Program-made: the position numbers and the translations under genes | Origin: Camellia lanceoleosa | Lineage: Eukaryota; Streptophyta; Magnoliopsida; Ericales; Theaceae | Length of the DNA: 64,000 nucleotides | Reading direction: 5' to 3' | Assembly: GCA_025200525.1 (NCBI GenBank) | Contig: CM045761.1 | Coordinates: 78,645,551-78,709,550 of the forward strand | In this document: piece after piece, positions 1 to 9,029 of the stretch | Layout of the letters: each line of letters opens with the position of its first letter | Position numbering within the stretch: the stretch's first letter is position 1 | The notes under the pieces: generated by a model | Told to the model about the DNA's origin: nothing | Seen by the model: the letters and a program-made list of their open reading frames with translations, nothing else | Database searches by the model: none

Positions 1-74
1 GCGACACCCTTCCGGCCACTTTGCCCCAATCCCATTCCAAGCATGTGTTGAAGCTTGTTCATGAGGTAGACAGA

Positions 75-821
75 TTATGCACTGACGTATAACCCCTCAT
101 CAACGGCCAGCATATCCTGTACAACTCGAGCCTTAGCTAGGGTGAATCCCGACAAAAATACATCCTCCGTACCGTGCTCAATCTCCAGAACTGGTGTAGA
201 AACCTCTAGCGGCGGATGTATTGAAGAGTTCCAAAAGACAATTGCCATCCCCTTCCCGTAGGGGTACTTCAGCATTTGGTGTAAGGTAGAAGAGACAGCC
301 TTTACCTGGTGCAGCCACAGCCACCCAAGGAGTAGATTGAAGGTGGCTGGAACATTCAAGACATGGAACTCAATGTCCTGCTGTCCCTGGCCAACTTGAG
401 TTTTGATCTGTACCATCCCCATCACCTCCTGACTGGTGTTATCATAGGCCTGTATTACCTGGGCTGTAGGCACGAAATCCGCAGGCTTCAACCAGATAGC
501 ATGCACCGTTCTCGACGGACATACATTGATTGCAGATCCCGTGTCAACCAGGACCATCGGTATCCATTTCTCTCTACACTCCACAAAGATATAGAGCGGC
601 TTGTTATGATCAGAGCCCTCAGGCGGTAGTTCTTTGTCTGTGAAGGTTAGGGTTGGTGAAGCTCTACTTGGGAAATCCAACCCCACTAACTGCTCGGGTA
701 CGGTATCTATTGAAAGCTTGGCCCTGTCCATGGCTGTAAGGACGGCTTGTCTGTGAACCCTCGAGGCCATAAGCAGTCCCCAGATGGAGATGTCTGCTTG
801 AATCTTCTTTAGCTGTTTCAA
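75..821 (-). CDS. Element A aspartic protease (retropepsin) segment
   Basis: This open stretch of 248 codons has the retropepsin active-site motif VLVDTGSA near residue 92, in the context KWIPMVLVDTGSAINVCPS. A second motif, FNLLLGWLWLHQ (residues ~162-173), matches the conserved C-terminal LLG-x-W-x-H region of gypsy proteases. The segment would cleave the element's Gag-Pol polyprotein. Its first Met is not a true start, because protease is made as part of the polyprotein. The homologous segment of element B (26927-27709) is damaged, whereas here the D-T-G triplet is intact. Beyond the stop the linker continues (INKLQHMLG-like residues) toward the window edge, so the stop is probably a nonsense change. 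Confidence 0.8.
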   Translation of the reverse strand: MKQLKKIQADISIWGLLMASRVHRQAVLTAMDRAKLSIDTVPEQLVGLDFPSRASPTLTFTDKELPPEGSDHNKPLYIFVECREKWIPMVLVDTGSAINVCPSRTVHAIWLKPADFVPTAQVIQAYDNTSQEVMGMVQIKTQVGQGQQDIEFHVLNVPATFNLLLGWLWLHQVKAVSSTLHQMLKYPYGKGMAIVFWNSSIHPPLEVSTPVLEIEHGTEDVFLSGFTLAKARVVQDMLAVDEGLYVSA

Positions 822-890
822 TACAGCCTCCTTCTCTAGCAGCTTTTCTCTCTGCCTCTCTGCTTCTTTGTCCTTCTCGGACGCCTTCGG

Positions 891-1226
891 CTAGTCCAAG
901 TGTGGGGGCTTGAAGTACCGCCCACTTCGGGTCATATGGTCAACCTCCTCAATATACCAGGTGTCATCTGGTTGGTTCTGGCCCCAGTCTTTGTCAGTGT
1001 GGACAAGATGTAAGTCGTCGTCTTCCCACCATATCCCATTGGCAACCGACAGACAGCTGTCCGGTTCCATTGTAGCTGTTCTTGTGCTCACAGCACATTT
1101 TGTCCCCGCAGGGGCCTTGGCTTTTCTAGCCCTATTTTCATTCTCAATTCTCTCTTGTTCAAAACGCCTCAGCGTATCTTCCTGCTCTGTGTCTGCTGCA
1201 CACAAGCTGCCCAAGTCCCGAGCCAA
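891..1226 (-). pseudogene. Element A gag-protease linker
   Basis: An open frame of 111 codons lies between the gag C-terminal part and the protease. It contains an arginine/glutamate-rich segment (RFEQERIENENRARKAK) and ends with VDHMTRSGRYFKPPHLD. That type of motif (TRSGR-Y-x-P) precedes the protease in plant gypsy polyproteins, and element B shows a related patch near 27700-27780. It overlaps the end of the longer upstream frame in a different register near 1169-1226, so a frameshift separates the two. I infer it was once one polyprotein with its neighbours; no separate function is implied. Confidence 0.6.
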
Positions 1227-2401
1227 ATTTTTTTTTCACCGATGCTCTCCGGCGATTCCTCCTGATTCTCGGCCATTCCGGCCACTATAGATGTTCTCGT
1301 CTTTGACTGACCTTGTTCTGATTGAGGTACCTCAACAATATCTGGCTCGTCATTGAGCCGCCCTGTGGCATCTATTGCTCTATTCGCATCATACCAACCA
1401 ACTTGTACATCTCCCAGGTCCCGCTTATCAAAGAACTGTAGGTTGTTGATATCCTGCTCAAGGTCGGCTAGATCATCCAAGCCATGACTCAGCTTGTCTT
1501 CCGGGACAACATGTACCTCTACCCTAGTTGGCAACTCCACCCTCGGCTTAGCCTGATCTGTTGACACAATATAACCACACAGGTTGTATGCTTCCTCAGT
1601 AAAGCTCCCAGATCTCTCAGGTTCTGAACCAACACTCTCATTCTCCTCCAAGGTAACCCCGGCTTCGTCTTCAACGATCACCACCACTGGCTTGGGTTGG
1701 GTTAGGGAGGTGCTCATCATGCACAAGTTCGTGCTATCTGGGATGAACACCTCAGGCTTGGGTAGGTGAGAGGGTGTGATGTATATGCTTGGGTCATATG
1801 GAATGGTCGCGGTTTGGATCAGGTTAATGTGCTTGGGCAGTGGAGCTTGGTTATATGATGGGAGTGGGTTGGTGGTGACATTTGGTTTGCCGGGAGGTGC
1901 AATCACCTTATTGTCAATGAGATCTTGAATCTCATGACGTAGTCGGAAGCAGAAGTCAGTGTTGTGACCTTGCTGTTGATGAAAGGCACAGTATTTAGTC
2001 GGGTCATGCTTTGGAGGGAGAGGATCGAGTAGAGGTCGTTGTTCTAACGGTTTGAGATGTCCTTTTCTGAGTAAGACCCCTAGAGCTTTAGACAAAGGCA
2101 TATAAAGTGGGGTAAAAACCCTCTTGCCTCGGGGTGGATAGTTTGCCGGTTGAGAGGTGGTTCCGGATGCACCGGTGAAGGGTGTGGCTGTTTTTGGGGT
2201 GGTGGTGGTGACCATGCCCACATACAAAGTTCTTGTGGCTACACTACTACTTGTAGCTGTATTCGAACCACATGTAAACGCCTTCTTGGGCTGCTCTCTC
2301 TTGTGGTCAATCAGACTTTGCTTCATAGCATCTTCAATCTGTACCCTAATCTCGTGCAAGTCAGCAAAGATGGAGAGGGGTAAGACGATCATTTTCTGCA
2401 T
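1169..2401 (-). pseudogene. Element A gag C-terminal half with zinc-knuckle-like motif
   Basis: This frame of 410 codons continues Gag after the core domain. At residues ~138-150 it carries CAFHQQQGHNTDFC, the C-x-F-H-x4-GH-x4-C arrangement seen in Tat-type Gag in place of the classic CCHC knuckle; it would bind RNA during packaging. Downstream it is acidic and proline-rich, with DPSIYITPSHLPKP and HGLDDLADLEQDINNLQFF. Both blocks recur in element B (28255-28683), which shows A and B are one family. The N-terminus is joined to the core (2411-2812) across a stop or frameshift at ~2402-2410. The start codon is not meaningful because this is an internal piece of a polyprotein. Confidence 0.75.
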
Positions 2402-2410
2402 CAGCTTGGG

Positions 2411-2812
2411 TTATAGGTTGCACACAACCATCCTTATCTGATCCTTCTCGAGTGGCTGAGTTCTCATCATAGAGGCCTTGGCCCTCCATCGGGTGACAAA
2501 ATCAAAAAAGCCTTCATTCGGCTCTTGTCTGGTCGCTTCAAGATCACGGGTCGTGACCTCGATCTGGGTATTGTATGAGTATTGAGCAACGAAGGCCTCG
2601 GCCATCTCCTCCCAGCTCCTTTTCACTGAGTCCTCCAGCTTGGTGTACCAAATGGCCGCAATACCCAACAGGGTCTGACCGAAGAGTGAAAGCTTTTGCA
2701 ATCTGGAGAGGCCCATTGGTCGTAGGATATCCGAGAACAACTGCAGATATACCATAGGATCTCCAGAACCGTCAAAACGGTCTATATGTGGCATCTTGAA
2801 CCTATCCGGCAA
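2411..2812 (-). pseudogene. Element A gag core (Retrotrans_gag-like)
   Basis: These 133 codons hold the conserved plant gypsy Gag core. A FKMPHIDRFDGSGDP entry motif (residues ~5-19) is followed by IAAIWYTKLEDSVKRSWEEM and VAQYSYN, then by FFDFVTRWRAKAS, the usual helical pattern of the Retrotrans_gag family. Gag assembles the virus-like particle in the cytoplasm. Element B keeps the same blocks at 29183-29599, split by a frameshift. The N-terminal neighbour 2813-3163 is in the same frame but contains stops. Confidence 0.8.
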
Positions 2813-3163
2813 TGTAACCGCCGAATTGGTGTATCCATCTTCTATGTTCGGGATGGAGTTAACTCCCTAAGTCCGTGTAAACAGCTTTTCAAGCTTACTG
2901 ACTTTCAGTGCTGTTGGATCCACCTAAAATTCAAACAGTGTATCCACTAGATTAGCCGGTGCTTTAGACAACTGAGGTAGATTTGGGGGTGGAACTAGCC
3001 CCGTTGGAACGTTCGTATTCTCCTGGACGTTTGTAGTTTCCCCGGGTGTCGGGACCCTAGGTGGGGGTGGAGGTGGATGTGAAGCTGATGCTCCGACTTG
3101 TTATGGTTGCTGCTATTGTTGGAGCTTGGCAATCAGTTCTGCTTATTGAGCTACAACTTTTGC
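2813..3163 (-). pseudogene. Element A gag N-terminal region, stop-interrupted
   Basis: In the frame of the gag core this stretch reads as a proline-rich segment followed by VDPTALKVSKLEKLF and GVNSIPNIEDGYTNSAVTLP, then runs into the core. It has at least two in-frame TAG stops (near 2870 and 2925 on the plus scale). Element B has the same blocks (PVQVDPILAQTSRAL..., 29678-29740). It is a decayed part of the same Gag, not a separate gene. Confidence 0.6.
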
Positions 3164-3430
3164 CTAACATGCGGTAACCTCCGCCTGGCGGGTAGCATCC
3201 CGCTGCATGGCTTGCATGGTCTCTTGGAGCTGACGTATCATGTCCTCCATACCGACCATAAGGTGCTGATCTGACTGAACATGTGTATCTCTCTCTACAG
3301 TAGGAACGGAAACCTCAGCCTGACTACACACAGGTGGGGTGGACAATGACCACTGAACCAACGATTGCTCTACTGATACTCCCTGCCTAACTGTCATCCG
3401 TCTTGAAATCGGGGGTAATGAAAAGAACAC
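3164..3430 (-). pseudogene. Element A gag N-terminus
   Basis: An 88-codon frame ends in MEDMIRQLQETMQAMQRDATRQAEVTAC, an amphipathic probable coiled coil just upstream of the proline-rich gag segment. Its position, first open frame after the untranslated leader and primer site, fits the Gag start. I could not confirm the initiator: the Met at 3430 is simply the first available. The end is a nonsense codon, since homologous-looking sequence continues downstream in 2813-3163. Confidence 0.5.
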
Positions 3431-4184
3431 TGCTTGTCAGTCAATTAGATCCTCAGATCGGGAAAGTCTCCTTCCTCTAGTCTAGAGTGCTCAAGGGGTA
3501 TCTGCCTTTTCGGAAGCAATGATACAATACTACCTTGCAAAAAGATAAATAAAGCAAAAATAAGGAAACAACAATCAGAAAAACAAACAGCATTTTGGCT
3601 TAAATAAAGACAACACACAGTTGACATTGTAAGCTGAACAAACTATTCTCAAACACTGATTGCTGCTCCCAAATCACTGCCTCAAATCTGATACCCCCAA
3701 ATACTAATGTCCTCAGATTGATACCCAGACTTGCAAACTGATACATGCGTTCCTATAGAGACACACTCTAAAAGCACATCGCAAGCAAGTGAGAGCCAAA
3801 ACACCCCTATGGAGGGGTAGGGTTTCCCTGTCCTATCTTGTTAGGAGCTAGGGTTTCACTACGCACGCATGCGGTTTCAAACAACCTACATTCGGGTAAG
3901 CAACCTGTCCTAGTTTGGAATGGTCTCTAAAGCTTCCGATATGCACTAGGTCGAATGGTCAAAAAGGGTGCCTCGGGAGAACCGAGGTTTGTGTTTCCAT
4001 CATGGCATAGCCTGTAACCGGTCAGCCTTATGGCGCGCTTTTCCAAGCAAGCCTCCGGTAAACCATTCAGGAATAATAGATGGCAAACACTGTGACTTAG
4101 GCGCACCAATGCAAATGCAATACAAAGAAACATATAAGTGTAAACAAAACAACATATCATGATGTTCGAGTCAAGTTCTCTAAA
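3431..4184 (-). other. Element A untranslated leader
   Basis: Between primer site and gag there is about 750 bases with no frame resembling a known protein. The equivalent stretch of B (29918-30912) shares short blocks, for example the 'gggtagggtt(t/a)ccctgtcct' type sequence near 3816-3836 and 30465-30485, and the 'tccaagcaagcctccg' block near 4043 and 30775. That shared conservation suggests a leader (packaging/dimerisation region), but this is inference. Confidence 0.5.
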
Positions 4185-4202
4185 TTCCCAGTGGAGTCGC
4201 CA
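4185..4202 (-). promoter_or_regulatory. Primer binding site, arginine tRNA type (element A)
   Basis: On the minus strand, five bases after the LTR end, the sequence is TGGCGACTCCACTGGGAA. The 3' end of plant tRNA-Arg(ACG), as I remember it (...CCCCAGCGGAGTCGCCA), is complementary to TGGCGACTCCGCTGGGG, so the match has one internal mismatch (A for G). Element B has the same site at 30913-30930. Confidence 0.8.
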
Positions 4203-5369
4203 GAAACTGTAGCTTGACTTTTTCGCACCCCCCTTTTAGAGAGCTCGAATTGGTCCTACAGTTTGGACTCCCGTCACGGTTCTAAATCTAATCTCACAAA
4301 GTGCAATGTAAGACTGATAAATCACCAAAGAGTCCAAATTCGACAAATCGTTTTGGAAAATCGATTTTAATCAAGAAGTGCCAAACATGGACTGCTTTGC
4401 CAGATTATAGAGTCGCCACCTAAATATTTTGTTTTGAAAAATTTAAAAAACCCCGACTCGTGCCTAAGGCCACGTGTCCGTCATCACCAAAGTTGCCTCA
4501 GCTCGGGAACTTGGGTACGAGAGAGGAAGGTCCTGAAATAAGCACCCTCGCTCACCCGATCAAAGATCAGCCTCTGCTAAACATGATATGTTGTTTTGAA
4601 AACACATGTGTTCTTGTTTGATAATTAGCTAACTTACTATGTGATGCGCACAACACACAAGTATAGACTCAATCACGAGAATTAGAACAAAACAACTCAT
4701 GTTTATTTTCGAAAATGGTTTGAAAGTGCTACTCGCAAGTAGGCTAAAGCGTGGATTTTCCACCCTTAAGTGGGCTTGAAAACATGATTTTGCCACTTCG
4801 CAAAGTGGGCTTAAAACTCACAATCATCGAGTTGTTCCAATTCAGGCAATCTAGCCTTCACCCACAGGCATTCATGCCATTAAGCATTTAAGCAAATAGC
4901 CTCATGGAAAGCATGTTATCATGGCAACACTCACACTCATGCAAGTATGCTAAAGCGTAAATACTTACAGTGTACTCTGAGCCAAAATAGAAAACTAGTG
5001 AGAAATAATACATGATCCTAACTATACAAGATGCCTAATGCAACATATGCAATAATGCAACTAAATAGGCTCGGCTAGCTAAGATGGCATATGAATGCGA
5101 CAACTTGATAACATGCTTTGAAACACGTATTCAAGTAAGTGTATTGAAATACAATGCAGTTTGAATGATGCGCCGAGCTCGGTGCATGCAATACAAATGA
5201 AAGATGCACGCATGCAAAGCATAAGGTATGCTAATTGAAAGATGCCCGAAAACTAGCCATCGAAAGCGGATAAGTAAAAGGGAGAAAGAAGTGGGATTGG
5301 AAGACATGCACACACACACGTACCCTTATTACAACATTTGCCCTTTCGAAGGAGGGTCTGAATGAAAGA

Positions 5370-5590
5370 GAGCTAACTAGCTACGCTAATTAAGCTAACT
5401 ATTGCAAACCAACTAATTAACTAACCATTCTAGCAAATTAATTACAACACAGTCGAATAACTAGCTAATCTAAGCTAATTAGTTACAAACCGAATTAATC
5501 AATTAGCTAATCTAAGCTAATTAGAATATTTACAAAATGAACTAAGCTAAGATAATTGCAGCTCATTTAATCAATTTCAACTAGTCAATA
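5370..5590. repeat. AATTAG/CTAATT-rich repeat block in LTR A
   Basis: Degenerate short words of the type agctaattag and gctaactaatt recur about every 10-20 bases over 220 bases. The same low-complexity block occurs at the equivalent place in solo LTR D (about 14140-14290), solo LTR F (23900-24090) and the B LTR (31935-32050). It lies just before the C/T-rich 'accctccttcgaagggc' block in LTR orientation. Confidence 0.6.
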
Positions 5591-5761
5591 AAGTGACAAA
5601 ATGGCCTCGCGAACGAGGGAGGAATGCATGCTCAGTCGCGTCCTCCCGGAAATCCACTACCTCGCCTCTAAGTGCCTCTGTTAGCATATCTTTGGATCTC
5701 TGAAAATTATGCCAACTTCCAGAATGCTTCTTTCTGATCTTAAGAACACTCTAGGGGATCA

Positions 5762-5849
5762 TCGGCCAGAGTTGGTGGCCATCGACCACTTCTGATGGCT
5801 GGTCGGCAGCCTTGGTGGCCGGTCGGCTGGCTTTGATGGCCGGTCGGCA
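5762..5849. repeat. Second GGCCGACCGGCC-type array in LTR A
   Basis: Four or more imperfect copies of the GGCCGGTCGGC palindrome lie 20-25 bases apart (5778, 5800, 5817, 5838 region). They correspond to the arrays at 13855-13952 in LTR D and 23643-23735 in LTR F. The surrounding LTR is AT-rich, so the array stands out. Confidence 0.7.
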
Positions 5850-6110
5850 AATTCTTCCTGTAATTTCTCCTTTTGCTGCAACAGAGCACAAACAGAGGCA
5901 TGGCAGTGTATTTGTAAGGGAATGTGTGTGCAACCACACTCCTTATCATGTCTCAAGCTCAAATGAGTGTAGTGCTCGGCTCTCAAGCCACCAATCACGC
6001 ATCTCAATGCATGATGGCTAAAGAGTAAAGCTTGCACAATGTTAATGAATGCGCACATAAGACTCAAAGTGTCGCCACCCTATCATGCATGATCAAGAGT
6101 GACGATGACC

Positions 6111-6193
6111 AAGAAATGCAACACGTTTCATCACTTTGAGTATGAAACGTGCCACATTCCTTGTGTTTGGATTAACGTCCGATCCAAACACAA
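6111..6193 (-). other. Double stem-loop in LTR A
   Basis: In LTR (minus) orientation the first hairpin has 12-nt perfect arms TTGTGTTTGGAT / ATCCAAACACAA around loop CGGACGTTA (6193-6161). The second has 21-nt arms at 6162-6142 and 6131-6111 (AAGGAATGTGG... against ...TTGCATTTCTT) with a 10-nt loop; all 21 positions can pair if four G-U wobbles are allowed. Both hairpins recur in solo LTRs F and D with different arm sequences, see the hunt section. Confidence 0.7.
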
Positions 6194-7552
6194 TGCAATG
6201 CATACAACATGCTTATCTACCAATGCTAAAGTGGCATGCACAAGGCTCTATCATCTAAGCAATACATGCAAGTCATGTTAAGAGACCAAGAGCACTAAAG
6301 TAAGCAAAAAGCATAACACTATAGGCATGCAACACCAAGCACAAATGATCAAACCAACCCCGGACAGAGGTTAAATATGCCAAAACAGTGGCCTAATCAT
6401 GTTGAATCTTAAGCTCAAAAGCAAGAGAAGCATGTTCATTTGATGGCTCACAAGCAAGGCACAAAGCTCAACTCTCAAAAAGCACTTAAAGAGTGATTTA
6501 AATGGAAGCATGGCAAAGATATAAGCTCTGAAATTACATGCCAAATGATGCCATGTTACACAAACATCACAAATAAGGCATGCTGGGGATCTCAAAACTC
6601 AAGACTAGCAAAGCCAATTATACTATAGCCCTACAAGGCAAGCCATACATGACCAAGATCACTCGGAACAGAGTTTAAGCATGCTAAATCAAGTCCAAAA
6701 GCATGTTGAAATAGAGCCAAACCAAGCCAAAACAATAGGCCAAAACACTAAGCATGCAAGGCTAATGAGTAGGATTGCACTACAAGTACAAAAACCAAGC
6801 AAGAGGTGACCCTAACAACTAAAATCAGAGTTAAAGCATGTGAAAATAACATCGAAAACAAGCTGGAGTGAAGCCAAAAACATGCTAGAATTACAGGCTA
6901 AGACAGGGAGCATGTTAGGCTAGTAAGTAGGATTACACTACAAGTGTATGGAGCATGCAACCAATGATCAAACAAGCCAAAAATAGAGTTATGGAAGGTC
7001 CAAAAGGTCACAAAAAAAGGCTTGAACAAAGCCACAAAGAAGTTGAAACACATGCTCATTTGGTAGGGCAACAACATATGCTAACAAGACAAGAGGAGGG
7101 GGGACTACCCCCTCTTATTTTGGACCTCAAAACAAGTTTTCTACCACTGAAATTCCTCTGGAATTCAGTGGTTAAAAGTCCAAGAGAAGGTGATCTCAAA
7201 GGCTTTAAAAAATAGCTCAAAACAAAGCAAAACAAGTCACAAGAGGGGGTAGACCACCCCCAACTCAGACAAGGCTTCAAACAACCATTTTTAACACTCA
7301 AAAACAAAGGTTTTTTTAGTTGACAACCAAGCCTAAAACAACATGCAAAGATGGCTAAGATGGTATACAAAAATAAGCTTTAAAAAGGAATATGCTCACC
7401 CTTGAAGAACAGCAAAAACCAGTAGCTTTTCTGAGCCAAAACCAACTTTAGGATGTCCAAACAAGCCTTATGGAATCTCAGCTCCAAGGTCAAGATGATT
7501 GGCTAAGGGGTTATAGGCAAAATATGTGAAGACCACTCACTTTCAGGAAATA

Positions 7553-7571
7553 GAGAGAGAGAGAGAGAGTC
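7553..7571. repeat. (GA)n microsatellite
   Basis: An uninterrupted run of nine to ten GA units within LTR A, just downstream of its TATA box in LTR orientation. Confidence 0.9.
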
Positions 7572-7623
7572 AAAACTTGTCTCTAAATTTTCTGAACCCT
7601 CTACAAGGAGGAAGGACCTCCCC

Positions 7624-7631
7624 TTATATAG
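7624..7631 (-). promoter_or_regulatory. TATA box of LTR A
   Basis: The minus strand reads CTATATAAGGGGAGG, the same core and flank as in solo LTR F (21713). It lies about 490 bases from the LTR 5' end and about 50 bases downstream of the G-box palindrome, a normal position for an LTR promoter. Confidence 0.65.
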
Positions 7632-7680
7632 AAACAGAAGCCTCAAGCTTGTTTGACAAGCTTAGAGCTTGTTCCAATCC

Positions 7681-7700
7681 CTCTATACACGTGTATGGAG
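7681..7700. promoter_or_regulatory. G-box palindrome in LTR A
   Basis: CTCTATACACGTGTATGGAG is a 20-bp palindrome with one mismatched pair, centred on the G-box core CACGTG, a bZIP/bHLH binding site in plants. Solo LTR F has a perfect 22-bp version. It lies about 50 bp upstream of the TATA box. Confidence 0.6.
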
Positions 7701-7770
7701 GATGGCCTCAATGCCCAACAGCTGGAACAGTTGGCACCAAAAATATTTGTAAAAGCAAAAAAAAAAGCTT

Positions 7771-7853
7771 CGGCCAACACATGTGGCCGACCGGCCATTA
7801 ATGAGGCCGACCGGCCATCAGTGAGGCCGACCGGCCACCACTGATGGCCGATG
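7771..7853. repeat. 20-bp array of GGCCGACCGGCC in LTR A upstream region
   Basis: Three consecutive units start GGCCGACCGGCC at 7795, 7815 (approximately) and 7835, spaced exactly or nearly 20 bp, flanked by degenerate copies (cggccaacac, ggccgatgg). Each unit is near-palindromic around CCGG and separated by an AT-rich 8-mer. The array is 70-150 bp upstream of the G-box in LTR orientation. Confidence 0.8.
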
Positions 7854-8116
7854 GAAAAAAAAGGTTTGGCTGATAGGCATAAGGCCTGGCTGACGGGCTG
7901 TAAAGGTAAGCCAACAGGCCACCTTCTTCCCTCCGAAACAAAGCCACAAGCTCTTGGTATGCAACCAAGAACAAAGTAGACAAGTTAAGAGGTCCGAAGG
8001 CGAGGCACTCCACCAAGACCTTCAGATACTCAAAACGAACACGAATATGGATAATCATCGAGTGTTCACATGATGAACTCCAAGTCTTGAGGACGGTCAA
8101 AAATGGGGTGTCTACA

Positions 8117-8960
8117 CTCGTACCGAAGGCCACTTGTCCGTCTTAGCCAAAGTTTCTCGACTCGGGAACTTAGACATGAAAGGGGAAAGTCATGAATTGA
8201 GCACCCCACTCACCCGATCAAAGATCGCCCTCATGCTCTTATTCTGATTTATTAATGCTAACTTACAATGTGAGACACACAAGTATAGACTAAGTCACCC
8301 ATTTTGGAATGCTTTGATTTCATGTTTGTTTGCAAAGAGTTTTGAATGTGCTGCCACTTGAAAAATATGAGCTCATATGTCCATTAATCAAATCATCCTA
8401 ACTTAGGCAAAATAGCCTTCATCCATCGACATTCAAAGAGATATATCAAATAAGCACTTAGTCTCATGGTAAATATGCTTGATATGGCAACACAGACATA
8501 CATGCAATATGCTAAAGCAAGAAATGCTCACCTAGTACTCAACCAAGTTAATCCAAAATAGAAGATAATAGTTAGAAAAATGCATGCCCTAATGTGCAAG
8601 TGACTAATACAACACATACAAAATGCAACTACTAGGTTCGGTTTATTAACATGACATATGGTTCAACTCAAAGCATGTGATAGCACACCTATTCAAGTAA
8701 GTAAGAAATGACAATAATATTAGGATGATGAACCGAACCCGATACATGCAAAAATGGATATTTACACATGGTAATGATATGAAACCAAAATATGATACTA
8801 CATGCAACCATCATAAACAAGTAAATAAAAGGAAAAAAGAATGGGGGTTAGGAGACATACACAATATTACAAGTGTGCCCTCATACAAGAGGGTTTGAAT
8901 AAATGTCCTAATTAAACTAAATATTATAACACCAAAATTAACTAAACTAATTGATTATCA
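8117..8960 (-). repeat. Element B 3' LTR remnant
   Basis: From 'actcgtaccgaaggccacttgtccgt' onward this stretch matches the B 5' LTR at about 31185-31990 nearly base for base in long blocks (e.g. 'gaatgctttg.tttcatgtttg' at 8310 and 31410). Both end in the AATTAG-rich block. Similarity stops at about 8960 and mobile-domain coding sequence starts within 70 bases, so the rest of this LTR and the polypurine tract are deleted. On the left it is cut by element A. Confidence 0.75.
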
Positions 8961-9029
8961 TAGGGTTGAGAGAAGGGCGTGATCCGATCCCCTTCGATAT
9001 TGACATGTGCCAATGGGAGGCAGCTTAAA

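Larger units (their letters stand above)
1..8116 (-). mobile_element. Ty3/gypsy Tat/Ogre-like element A, 5' part
   Basis: Reading the minus strand from 8116 leftwards there is a 3.9-kb LTR, a primer site complementary to an arginine tRNA 3' end, a leader, gag, a zinc-knuckle-like segment and a retropepsin. The protease-RT linker then runs off the left edge, so RT, RNase H, integrase and the other LTR lie outside. Long LTRs, an Arg-tRNA primer site and this gag type are features of the Tat/Ogre lineage (family knowledge). The LTR ends TG...CA. Right of it, sequence resumes inside another LTR of the same family (8117-8960), so A inserted into element B. Gag is broken by stops and frameshifts; the protease frame is open. 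Confidence 0.85.
4208..8116 (-). repeat. LTR of element A (5' LTR)
   Basis: This 3909-bp LTR begins TGTAGACACCCC on the minus strand (8116) and ends GTCAAGCTACA (4208), i.e. TG...CA. It carries, in order, a GC-palindrome array (7771-7853), a G-box palindrome (7681-7700), a TATA box (7624-7631), a double stem-loop (6111-6193), a second GC array (5762-5849) and a block of repeated AATTAG words (5370-5590). It resembles solo LTRs D and F along most of its length, and 4208-5590 resembles the element B LTR at 30936-32050. The flank at 8117 (ctcgt) would be the TSD; its partner lies outside the window. Confidence 0.85.

Noticed and set aside
8117..8960. Considered as the second LTR of element A
   Set aside because: It continues to the right of A's complete LTR terminus and matches the B LTR more closely, so it is the interrupted target, not a part of A.
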